From Myxococcales bacterium (GTDB lineage Bacteria > Desulfobacterota_B > Binatia > UBA1149 > SPBQ01): a stretch of 8,672 nt of DNA. Both the position numbers and the translations under genes were made by a program. The notes under the pieces are model-generated. The model made no database searches. It was not told where the DNA came from and saw nothing but the letters and a program-made list of their open reading frames with translations. Within the stretch, counting starts at the first letter, position 1. Each line of letters begins with the position of its first letter. The stretch covers positions 1 to 8,672 of the forward strand of contig SPBQ01000070.1 in the NCBI GenBank assembly GCA_004525875.1, in the 5' to 3' direction. Shown in pieces: positions 1 to 6,715 of this stretch.

Positions 1-1005
1 CTTGTTCAGCCTGCGCGTGCAGGCCGGCGACGCTCGCGAACTGCACCGTGTAGCGCCGCAGGCTCTCGGCGGCGTTGCGGCTCCGGTCGGCATTGTTGCT
101 GCTCGGTGCGTGATCCCGGAGCACCGAGAGGCAGAGCTCGAGCTGCGCCGCCGCGCGTTCGCGGAAGAGGGTTGCCGCTGTGGCCGGCCAGAACAGGTGT
201 GTCGCCGCCAGGCCGACTGCGAAAGCGACCGCGATGTAGCATACCGTGCTGTAGGGCCCGTAGACGTCGGTCGGAGCTGCCGCTCCACCGTACACTGGGA
301 GTAGGGCCAGAAGGCCTCCGACCGATCGCAGGATCGCCAGCTGTGGCTGCATCATCGAAATGTAGCCAAGCATCGCGGCCACGGTGGCGACGTGGAGAAG
401 TGCCAGCGGGAGCCGCTCGAGCAGGGGATCGACGAACACGATCGCGAGATCTGCCAGCAGCCAGCCCAAGCAAAGAACTACGGCAATGCCCAGTAGCGTT
501 TGCGCCACAGCTCCTCGCGTAGGGATGGCCGCGATCATGAACGCCACCGGTGCCACGGTGGTATTCATGCTCCAGCCGAACGTCATCGGGATCACCAGCG
601 CCATGCTGACCGCGATGCCCGTGCGAAGCGCGATCTGCATGCGAAACGGATCGGGCTGCAGCCACGCTGCGATGCGCGTGGCAGTGAGCGCTGCGCGCGG
701 TCGCGTTGCCGGCTCGACGAATCCGTCGAGGGTATGCTGGAGCGTGTCGAGAACTGTGACCAGGTCGCGGAGGGTCGCCGAGCGCCCCCTCCACCTCCGC
801 GCGCGTGGCCTCTTGCTCGCGCATTCGCTCGAGCTCGGACTGGACCGGGAGGAAGGTCGCTTTCACGTCGTTCAGGAAAGGAGCAGGGGCACGTTCGGCG
901 CCGGTCGCGGCGCCGACGCGTTCGATTGGCTGCTCGAGAACCCGGGCGCTCGAGGCCAGGGCTTCGAGCAGGATCGCCACGCATCGGAGGATCTCCGTGC
1001 GGGCC
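1..1005 (-). pseudogene. FUSC-family inner-membrane transporter, C-terminal half; frameshifted, lacks N-terminal half, runs off left edge
   Basis: FUSC proteins (YccS/AaeB-like) are inner-membrane exporters of aromatic acids and related compounds, usually paired with a HlyD-type adaptor. The piece is read in two frames. From about 1007 down to about 785 it encodes a helical linker (…ILRCVAILLEAL…, then …ERAPAPFLNDVKATFLPV…). From about 778 to base 1 the next frame is open without a stop and gives a typical FUSC membrane half: FRMQIALRTGIAVSMALVIP, WSMNTTVAPVAFMIAAIPTR, GIAVVLCLGWLLADLAIVF, GPYSTVCYIAVAFAVGLAA, followed by a soluble helical tail. Removing one C from the five-C run at 785-789 joins the two frames (…EVEG-RSATLRDLVTVLDTL…). 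The N-terminal membrane half found in full-length relatives is absent; the sequence before it is HlyD-like instead. A single sequencing error could explain the frameshift but not the missing half. The family call is from recognised sequence character, not a search. Confidence 0.72.
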
Positions 1006-1242
1006 GCCGACGTTCGCGTAGCTTCCGAGGCTCAGCGTGAGGTCGGTGACGTACCCGTTCACCGGTGCGACGACGCGCGCGTAGCTCAGCTGCAGCTAGC
1101 CGTCCTCGAGCGCGGCGAGCGCGGTACGCACGGCCTGATTGTCGACGAGCGGGAGGTTCACGATCGGCCCGGCCACCTGTGCCACCATGGGGACGACGAC
1201 GGCCATCGTGGTCGCGCTGCTGCAGCACGTGACGAAGCACCG
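1006..1242 (-). pseudogene. HlyD-family membrane-fusion (efflux adaptor) protein remnant
   Basis: HlyD-type adaptors link an inner-membrane pump to the outer membrane. This frame is open from about 1242, after a TAG at 1243-1245, and reads VVVPMVAQVAGPIVNLPL then VDNQAV. This is the first lipoyl-like strand set, normally followed by GDLLF-IDP. Here it jumps directly to RTALAALEDG, then a TAG stop at 1096-1098, then LQLSYARVVAPVNGYVTDL and TLSLGSYANVG, which is the second lipoyl half. The expected coiled-coil hairpin between the halves is missing, and the TAG sits where relatives usually carry Gln or Glu. After …YANVG the HlyD similarity ends at about 1006 and FUSC sequence begins in another frame. 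The N-terminal membrane anchor is also not recognisable. An internal deletion, a nonsense codon and a truncated end make this a decayed gene, once presumably in an operon with the FUSC gene downstream. Confidence 0.68.
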
Positions 1243-1296
1243 CTATCTGGATTGATGCCCTGGTGTAGGTCCCCCTTGGACGATAGGGTTGCGCGC

Positions 1297-1704
1297 ATGA
1301 GAGGGGTTGTCGTCCTTGTGATGCTTGTGCTGCCCATGTCCGTTCCCGCGGTTGCTTCGGACAAACGGGGTGTGCCGGTCATTCTCTACGGAAAGGATCT
1401 GCGAGAGATCTGCGGCAACGAGAAGTCGGTGTACGACGCCGCGTACTGCCGCGGCCTCGTCAACGGTTTCAGTCAGGGCGTCAGGTCAGGCGATGCGGCG
1501 TCGAACAGCGCGCCGCGGATATGCTGGCCGGACGCCCGGAAGTCCGAGCCACGAAAGCTCGAGGTTCTGCGCGCGTATCTCGACAAGATGGACGCCACGC
1601 AAGCCGAGTACCTGCGCGCGGAGGAAGTCATGTATCGTGCGTTTCTTGCGGAATGGCCCTGCCACGCGCCATCCGAGGAGCCGGCACCGCCAGCCCTTCC
1701 CTGA
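1297..1704 (+). CDS. Rap1a/Tai-family secreted small protein (immunity-protein-like)
   Basis: This encodes 135 residues. The ATG at 1297 is chosen because it begins a signal peptide: hydrophobic core VVVLVMLVLP, with an AVA|S cleavage site near residue 20. It also has AGGG at 1285-1288, eight bases upstream. The frame stays open far upstream, but that part is antisense to the decayed transporter. The mature part has the pattern of Rap1a/Tai proteins: G-DL---C (C39), YCRGLVNGF (C51), an IC-P segment (C76), a helical stretch, and a terminal EWPC (C122). The four cysteines probably form two periplasmic disulfides. Characterised members (Serratia Rap1a) neutralise a co-encoded type VI secretion amidase, but many members are orphans of unknown function. 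No effector or secretion gene is visible here, so an immunity role is unproven. A weakly conserved Pro-rich tail (EEPAPPALP) ends the protein. Confidence 0.72.
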   Translation: MRGVVVLVMLVLPMSVPAVASDKRGVPVILYGKDLREICGNEKSVYDAAYCRGLVNGFSQGVRSGDAASNSAPRICWPDARKSEPRKLEVLRAYLDKMDATQAEYLRAEEVMYRAFLAEWPCHAPSEEPAPPALP

Positions 1705-1849
1705 GCGCTAGTCGCATTCTTGGCGCGCTCGGCTCGCGGTCTCCTGCAAAGATGCGACGGGTCGTAGTACCGCGTCGGGCCTTCGACCTAGGAGGAAGTA
1801 CGTAGGCTTGTGCGAAGTGCGTCGAATGTCGGTCGTTCGCTTTGCGTGA

Positions 1850-1861
1850 ATCGTCGACGAT
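1850..1861. repeat. 12-bp perfect palindrome
   Basis: The sequence ATCGTCGACGAT is its own reverse complement. It lies in the non-coding spacer, far from any start codon, so an operator role is not supported. It could be a protein-binding site or chance. Confidence 0.35.
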
Positions 1862-1874
1862 GATAATCGCTGGC

Positions 1875-1920
1875 GTGTGGCAAGGAGTTCCCCCTTCATT
1901 GCCACACTGCTGGTAGCAGT
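1875..1920. repeat. Adjacent inverted repeats (potential stem-loops)
   Basis: GTGTGGCAA (1875-1883) is exactly complementary to TTGCCACAC (1899-1907), with a 15-base loop. Sharing its end is a second hairpin, ACTGC (1906-1910) with GCAGT (1916-1920), loop TGGTA. No T-run follows, so these are not classical intrinsic terminators. They may be a structured 3' region of the upstream transcript or a degraded element. Confidence 0.4.
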
Positions 1921-2004
1921 CCGATAGCTGCATCTCGACCTGGACTACTCCCCAGGATCGATGTGCGGTCTACGAAAGATCGGGATGCCAGCAGAGCCCG
2001 AATG

Positions 2005-2047
2005 GCCGGTCCGGCAGACGAGAGCCCTGCCGGACCGGCTTTCGTCT
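2005..2047. terminator. Strong hairpin terminator between convergent genes, probably bidirectional
   Basis: A perfect 13-bp GC-rich stem pairs GCCGGTCCGGCAG (2005-2017) with CTGCCGGACCGGC (2027-2039) around a nine-base loop. On the plus strand it is followed by the T-rich TTTCGTCTT, which fits termination of rightward transcripts. On the minus strand the hairpin begins about 67 bases past the helicase stop codon but is followed by only ATT. It therefore probably terminates rightward transcription well and leftward transcription less efficiently. Confidence 0.65.
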
Positions 2048-2105
2048 TCTCTACTCGTTCACAGAATCTTTGCCGCGAACGGCCGCCGATGCAGGCGGTG
2101 CCGTG

Positions 2106-5100
2106 CTATGCGAGCAGCAGCTGGATGTCCTGGGCGGTGAGCGATGCGATCGGGCCGGTGTTGCCGCTGACGATGGCGTCGGCCAGCGCGCGCTTGCTGT
2201 CCTGTAGCTCGACGATCTTCTCCTCGACCGTGTCACTGGCGATGAGTCGGTATGCGAACACGTGGCGCGATTGCCCGATTCGGTGCGCGCGGTCGACGGC
2301 CTGCGCTTCGACGGCCGGGTTCCACCAGGGGTCGAGGATGTAGACGTAGTCAGCCGCCGTCAGGTTGAGGCCCTGACCGCCGGCCTTGAGGCTCACCAGG
2401 AACAGCGGACAGTCCGCGTCCTCCTGGAAGCGCTTCACTCGCTCGGCGCGGTCGCGCGTCTTGCCATCGAGGTACTCGTAGACCGTACCGCGACGATCGA
2501 GCTCCTCGCGGACGATGGCGAGCAGCGACGTGAACTGCGAGAACACCAGCGCCTTGTGGCCTTCGTCGACGATCTCCTCGACGTGGGCGAGCAGGGCCTC
2601 GAGCTTCGCGCTCGGCTCACCGCGCCGATCGGCATCGAGCAGGCCCGGGTGGCAGGCGGCCTGGCGCAGCCGCAGTAGCGCTTCGAGCACGTGGATCCGC
2701 GATTTATTCATGCCGTCGCGCTCGATGCGTTCGGCGAGCGACGCCCGATAGTATTCGCGCAGCTCATCGTAGGCCTGGCGCTCGCGCGCCGAGAGCACGC
2801 AGTGCAGCGTCTGCTCGGTCTTGGCGGGCAGCTCGCTCAGCACTTCTTCCTTGGTCCGGCGCAGCAGGAACGGCCGCAACGCACGGGCGAGCATGGTGCG
2901 GGTCTTCTCGTCCGAGCTGTCCTTGCGAAGCGCGTCGAATACGCGCGACTGGCCCAGCAGCCCCGGATTCAAGAACTCGAACAACGACCACAATTCGCCG
3001 AGATGGTTCTCGACGGGCGTCCCCGTCATCGCCAGGCGGTGGTCGCTATTGAGCAGGCGGCTGGCCTTGGCGGCCTGCGAATCGGCGTTCTTGATCGCCT
3101 GCGCCTCGTCGAGGATGGCGTAGTCGAAGCGCATCTCGCGTAGCCGCGTGACGTCACGGCGCAGGGTGCCGTAGGTGGTGAGTAGGATGTCGTAGCTGCC
3201 CGCGTCGAGCCGGCGTTGCTCGCGGTGGATGCCGGTGTAGTCCAGGGTCCGGAGCTGCGGCGTGAAGCGCTGGGCCTCTTCGATCCAGTTGAAGACGAGG
3301 CTCTTTGGTACGACGACGATCGAGGGGCGCAGCTCCTCCCCCTCACCGAGCCGACGCGTGCGGCGTGACTGCAGCAGCGCGAGCACCTGGACGGTCTTGC
3401 CGAGACCCATGTCGTCGGCCAGGCAGCCGCCGAAGCCGAGATCGCGCAGAGAATGGAGCCAGCCGTGGCCGTCCTTCTGATAGTCGCGCAGCGTACCCTG
3501 GAAACCGCGGGGCTCGCTGCGGGGCTTGATGCCGTCGAACGACGCCAGCTTGCGGCGAAACTGAGTGAAGCCACGGTCGAGCGTGACGTTCTCCTGCTCG
3601 GCCAGCAGCGCGTCGAGCAGCAAGGCCTGCGATCGGCTGAATCGCAGATGATCCTCGCCGGCGACGCCGAGGCGCGCGATGTGGCCGTAGCGCTCTACCC
3701 ATTCCTGCGGGATGACGCCCTGTGATCCGTCTTCCAGGCGGATCAATCTTTTGTTACCGCGCAGCGCGTCCAGTAGCCGTGGCAGTGTCGCGGTGGTGGC
3801 GCCGAAGTCGATGCGCCCGTCGAGCTCGAACCAGTCCACGCCGCTGCGCACCGCGAGGCTGAGCGCGACCGGCCTGCGGATCTGGACGCCGTCGGTCTCG
3901 ACGAGCCAGCCTGCGGCGCTCAGCGTGCCGACCACCTCGGAGAGTCGTTCCTGGGGGAAGTAGAAGTCGAACTCGTCGCGGAAGTACGAGCTCATCGCCG
4001 GTGGCTTGAGGTCGAGGGCGGCGAGCTGTGCGGCCAGCTCGCGCTCGCGCTGGCCGTCGCGGACCAGTGCGGTGCCGGTCGCGGCGTCGTAGCGGCCCAC
4101 GCCGGCGTCACGCAGCGGGAACGCTTCGCTGCCGTACACGAACGCGACGTCGGCAAACAAGCCGTTGCGGAAGCCGCCGTGGTGGTTCTCCGGCGAGCGA
4201 ATACGCAACCGGCCCCAGGCTTCGGGGCGTGTTTCCTTGACGGCGAGCGGCTCGGGGAGCGTCACGCGCGGCAGCTCGCCCATCGAGTAGAGCGTACTCA
4301 GAAACGCATTGCGGTCGGAGTAGGGGATCGATATGCCGGTCTTGCCGCGCAGGAACACGATCCACGCGAACTGATCGGCGGCGTCGATCTTCGCGATCGC
4401 GCCACGGAAGATGACGAGGCCGGTCGGCAACAGGGCCGCGGGGACCGCGAGCCGCACGGTCTGCTCGGCTGACACCTCCGACGTGGCCGGCGCGGTGGCC
4501 GCCTCCCGGTACAGCTCCCCGGCGAAGTGCCAGCGCTGGCCTGCGGCGTCGCTGTCGATCTTCATGCGGAACATCCACGGTTCGCCGTCGTCCCAGATCA
4601 GCGGCGTCGCGTCGTCGACGATGCTGCCGCCACCATCCTCGGTATCGGTATCGGTGTCGGCGTCGATACAGACGAAGCGCCCGCTGGCACACAGGCGGGG
4701 CAGGAGGATGTCGTGCATCGCGGGACTGAGCACCACCCGTGAGATTGCGCGCTGAGTGTAGTAGTCGCGGTCGGCCGAGCTGCCGAGCTGGTTGCCGGCG
4801 AGGATCTCGATGAGCGCGACGTCACGCTCGTCGATTCCGTCGGGCAGTCCGCGACCGGAGATGCGAAGCGCTTTGAGCTTGCCGAACGTGCCGTCTTTCT
4901 TCCGCGTACGGTAGCAGAGATCGATCGAGACCGCGCTGGAACGCGCCGTCTCGCCGACGTCGAGAAGATACCAGGTTTCGGTATTACCCGATGCGTCCGG
5001 CGACGCATCGCTCAGCGAGCGATTGTAGGTCTCGATGCCCTGCAGCTGCCGGCGCCAGGTGGAGTGCGAGGAGCCGCGCTCGGTGGCGTCGTCGGCTGAG

Positions 5101-5522
5101 ACCCACGAGTCGGGCTCACCCTCGTGATGATCCTCCGTGCTGCCGTGAACGCTTACCGCAGCGTGGTTCACGCCGCCCGGCTGCGGCCAGACCGGCGGGT
5201 CGGCGGAGTCGATGCAGATGAGCGTTGCCCAGATGTGCTTGCAGGGCGAGCCGTCCTTGAAGTTCGGGCAGCTGCAGCGGGTCTCCGGGGTCTCGCCCGG
5301 TCGCGCGCCGCCCTCGACAACCACGGCATAGGGCCGCCGGCGCGATCCGGCCACGCGGGATTCGATTCGACGGCGCTCGGCGCGCGTGATGCGGACGCGT
5401 CCGGCTCGGAAGCAGAGCTCACCGCGCGAGACGGTCGTGCTCGAGAATGCGTTGCGGAGCTGGGCTGTCAGTGACACGTCGCGGGGCCTGGCGGCTCGGT
5501 GGAGCAGCGCCATGATGGCCAC
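2106..5522 (-). CDS. SWIM zinc-finger SNF2-family helicase/ATP-dependent DNA translocase
   Basis: This 1138-residue protein is a Swi2/Snf2-class (RapA/HepA-like) ATPase that is expected to translocate on double-stranded nucleic acid and remodel bound proteins. An N-terminal SWIM zinc finger, CSC (C83, C85) and CKH (C94, H96), probably binds DNA or protein. A middle region of about 560 residues has no motif I can name. Helicase motifs then follow in order: Walker A MGLGKT (705-710), Ia IVVVPKS (735-741), II DEAQ (805-808), III MTGTP (832-836), IV LVFSQF (992-997), V SLKAGGQGLNL (1044-1054), VI DRAHRIGQ (1077-1084). All catalytic motifs are intact. The start is GTG at 5522 or ATG at 5513 (residue 4); neither has a clear Shine-Dalgarno. 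It lies 45 bases after the BtrH-like gene, so the two are probably co-transcribed. Its cellular target cannot be told from sequence. Confidence 0.93.
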   Translation of the reverse strand: MAIMALLHRAARPRDVSLTAQLRNAFSSTTVSRGELCFRAGRVRITRAERRRIESRVAGSRRRPYAVVVEGGARPGETPETRCSCPNFKDGSPCKHIWATLICIDSADPPVWPQPGGVNHAAVSVHGSTEDHHEGEPDSWVSADDATERGSSHSTWRRQLQGIETYNRSLSDASPDASGNTETWYLLDVGETARSSAVSIDLCYRTRKKDGTFGKLKALRISGRGLPDGIDERDVALIEILAGNQLGSSADRDYYTQRAISRVVLSPAMHDILLPRLCASGRFVCIDADTDTDTEDGGGSIVDDATPLIWDDGEPWMFRMKIDSDAAGQRWHFAGELYREAATAPATSEVSAEQTVRLAVPAALLPTGLVIFRGAIAKIDAADQFAWIVFLRGKTGISIPYSDRNAFLSTLYSMGELPRVTLPEPLAVKETRPEAWGRLRIRSPENHHGGFRNGLFADVAFVYGSEAFPLRDAGVGRYDAATGTALVRDGQRERELAAQLAALDLKPPAMSSYFRDEFDFYFPQERLSEVVGTLSAAGWLVETDGVQIRRPVALSLAVRSGVDWFELDGRIDFGATTATLPRLLDALRGNKRLIRLEDGSQGVIPQEWVERYGHIARLGVAGEDHLRFSRSQALLLDALLAEQENVTLDRGFTQFRRKLASFDGIKPRSEPRGFQGTLRDYQKDGHGWLHSLRDLGFGGCLADDMGLGKTVQVLALLQSRRTRRLGEGEELRPSIVVVPKSLVFNWIEEAQRFTPQLRTLDYTGIHREQRRLDAGSYDILLTTYGTLRRDVTRLREMRFDYAILDEAQAIKNADSQAAKASRLLNSDHRLAMTGTPVENHLGELWSLFEFLNPGLLGQSRVFDALRKDSSDEKTRTMLARALRPFLLRRTKEEVLSELPAKTEQTLHCVLSARERQAYDELREYYRASLAERIERDGMNKSRIHVLEALLRLRQAACHPGLLDADRRGEPSAKLEALLAHVEEIVDEGHKALVFSQFTSLLAIVREELDRRGTVYEYLDGKTRDRAERVKRFQEDADCPLFLVSLKAGGQGLNLTAADYVYILDPWWNPAVEAQAVDRAHRIGQSRHVFAYRLIASDTVEEKIVELQDSKRALADAIVSGNTGPIASLTAQDIQLLLA
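4641..4664 (-). repeat. Imperfect hexanucleotide tandem repeat within the SNF2 gene
   Basis: Four units, GGTATC twice, then GGTGTC and GGCGTC on the plus strand, encode an acidic Asp-Thr run (DTDTDTED, near residues 289-296). It sits in the uncharacterised middle region and keeps the reading frame. It is probably a flexible linker, possibly length-variable between strains. Confidence 0.6.
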
Positions 5523-5567
5523 GCGGCTGGGTCGCGCAAGTCGGCCACGTGCGGCGGTCCAGCGTCG

Positions 5568-6599
5568 TCAGCTTTGCCGCGTGAGTCGCGTGAACAATTC
5601 TTCCTCGAGGTCGGCGACCGTGGTCGTCTGAGCGGCCGCCTCGCGCCACAAGGCGGCGTCGGTGGCGTCGTTCGATGCCGCCGCGAGCGTCGCAGATAGT
5701 GCTGTCCAGCCGTCGGCGGCGCGGACGGCCAGACCGGGTGCGTCGGCCGGTGCGAGGCTCGCGTCGAGGTCGCGCACCCAGTCGAGGAACCTCGCGTACA
5801 TCCGCCGGAAGTTGCCGCCGCCGTTGCCGAACTTCTCGATGCAGCGTGAATTGTAGCTGGCGATCCAGGCGGCGTCGTCGCGCTCGGCCCAGGCCGGGAT
5901 CTCGCGGGCCAGGCGGGGGATGCCGGCCACGCCCGCGGTCATGCTGACCTCTTCGCCGGCCTGCAGATCGCCGAGGCCGGTGACCGTTGCGCCGAGCATG
6001 CGCTCGGCGCAACGGTCGATCGCAAGCCGGCACGCGTCCTCGACGCTGCGGCCCGTGCGGGTGGAGTGGAAGCGGCCCCAGAGGTTGCGCGGCGACATGC
6101 CTTCGGGCGGGTTGCGGCTCTTCATCAGCGCGCCGTACGAGCAAGCCTCGGGCTCGGGCCGGATGCGATCGGCGATGAAGGCCTTCTCGATGTCGTCGTC
6201 GAAGCCGACCAGGACGAAGCGGTGCCCGGGGAAGTGGACCTTGTACTCCCGGTAGTCGAGATAGAGGATGTCGCCCGACAGCATGGTCGGCCGACCCGCG
6301 AGAACCTCGTCGCGAACGTCTTGCCAGGCTTTGTCGTCGTCCGGTTCGGGCTGCTCGCGGTAGTCGACGTCGAGCGCCGCAGCCACGTCGACTTCCATCG
6401 TGACGGTGCGTCCGAAGACCACGGCGGCCGGGTCCATGGCGGCGCCGGCAAGGTAAGCGCAGTCGACACCCGAGCCGAGGCCGAACACGACGTCCGCGGG
6501 AAGCTCGAGGCCGCAAGAGTGCTTGAGCAGGCCGCGCATGGCGACGCTGCCGCAGTGCTCACCGGGCAAGCTCTGGTAGCTCTCGATCAGGGTTCGCAT
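5568..6599 (-). CDS. BtrH_N / DUF4872-type protein (papain-like cysteine acyltransferase fold)
   Basis: This encodes 343 residues. The N-terminal half matches the BtrH_N pattern: EHCGS with Cys16 as candidate nucleophile (residues 14-18), VVFGLGSGV (37-45), LSGDILYLDY (107-116), and HFPGHRFVLVGFDD with His126 as the likely catalytic histidine (122-135). The C-terminal half resembles DUF4872: GIPRLAREIPAWA, then IEKFGNGGGNFRRMYARFL (254-272). BtrH in butirosin synthesis transfers a gamma-glutamyl-GABA side chain from a carrier protein to an aminoglycoside, so the fold is an acyltransferase or peptidase relative. Most homologues have no known substrate. The start is the ATG at 6599, supported by GGAGGAG five bases upstream and a promoter just before it. 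The SNF2 gene follows after 45 bases in the same frame. No carrier protein, NRPS or PKS is visible nearby, so the substrate is unknown. Confidence 0.83.
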   Translation of the reverse strand: MRTLIESYQSLPGEHCGSVAMRGLLKHSCGLELPADVVFGLGSGVDCAYLAGAAMDPAAVVFGRTVTMEVDVAAALDVDYREQPEPDDDKAWQDVRDEVLAGRPTMLSGDILYLDYREYKVHFPGHRFVLVGFDDDIEKAFIADRIRPEPEACSYGALMKSRNPPEGMSPRNLWGRFHSTRTGRSVEDACRLAIDRCAERMLGATVTGLGDLQAGEEVSMTAGVAGIPRLAREIPAWAERDDAAWIASYNSRCIEKFGNGGGNFRRMYARFLDWVRDLDASLAPADAPGLAVRAADGWTALSATLAAASNDATDAALWREAAAQTTTVADLEEELFTRLTRQS

Positions 6600-6604
6600 G
6601 GTGG

Positions 6605-6611
6605 CTCCTCC
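6605..6611 (-). promoter_or_regulatory. Shine-Dalgarno of the BtrH-like gene
   Basis: GGAGGAG on the minus strand lies five bases before the ATG at 6599. It is the strongest ribosome-binding site in the window and fixes the start of this gene. Confidence 0.8.
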
Positions 6612-6619
6612 GGTGTGCG

Positions 6620-6648
6620 ACGCTACACAGGATGGTCGGGTGTGTCAT
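6620..6648 (-). promoter_or_regulatory. Sigma-70-like promoter for the BtrH-like/SNF2 genes
   Basis: On the minus strand ATGACA (6643-6648; 5 of 6 to TTGACA) is followed after exactly 17 bases by TAGCGT (6620-6625). TAGCGT keeps the key T, A and final T of a -10 box. Transcription would start near 6612, giving a very short leader that carries little more than the GGAGGAG site. The -10 match is only partial, so this is a prediction. Confidence 0.5.
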
Positions 6649-6699
6649 GCGGTCCGACCTCGGGCGTGGTTCGGCTGTTTCGCGGCCATCGAGGGATGC

Positions 6700-6708
6700 T
6701 GGTACGCT
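6700..6708 (+). promoter_or_regulatory. Possible extended -10 promoter giving a leaderless esterase mRNA
   Basis: TGGTACGCT contains TGn plus a -10-like hexamer (TACGCT, 6703-6708) and ends seven bases before the GTG at 6716. Transcription would then begin at or next to the start codon, which agrees with the lack of a Shine-Dalgarno there. No good -35 box is visible at the expected distance. The match is weak. Confidence 0.3.
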
Positions 6709-6715
6709 GCCGCCC

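Larger units (their letters stand above)
1705..2004. other. Non-coding spacer between convergent genes, with short inverted repeats
   Basis: No frame here has both a credible start and protein-like composition. A 101-codon minus-strand frame (1628-1933) overlaps the Rap1a-like gene antisense and looks spurious. Base composition is less GC-skewed than in the flanking genes. Visible structures are a 12-bp palindrome (1850-1861), a 9-bp inverted repeat (1875-1883 with 1899-1907) and a 5-bp hairpin (1906-1920). No transposase remnant or tRNA is recognisable. Function is unknown. Confidence 0.5.

Noticed and set aside
592..1005. Continuation of the HlyD remnant frame past position 1006 as a real fusion protein
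   Set aside because: After …YANVG this frame becomes Arg/Pro/Gly-rich with no family character, while FUSC sequence continues in a neighbouring frame.
805..1296. Upstream extension of the Rap1a-like reading frame
   Set aside because: It is antisense to the decayed transporter genes, and the signal peptide and ribosome site place the start at 1297.
1628..1933. 101-codon minus-strand frame in the spacer next to the Rap1a-like gene
   Set aside because: Overlaps the end of the Rap1a-like gene antisense, weak ribosome-binding site, no protein-like pattern.
4108..4692. 194-codon minus-strand frame inside the SNF2 gene
   Set aside because: Arg-rich shadow frame within an intact 1138-codon gene.
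5419..6516. 365-codon minus-strand frame over the BtrH-like gene
   Set aside because: Arg/Pro-rich low-complexity translation typical of a shifted frame in GC-rich DNA; it overlaps a clear gene with a Shine-Dalgarno.
2106..6599. SNF2 plus BtrH-like pair as a known phage-defence system
   Set aside because: No methyltransferase, nuclease, phospholipase or other defence partner is visible, and SNF2 proteins with SWIM fingers are common outside defence loci.
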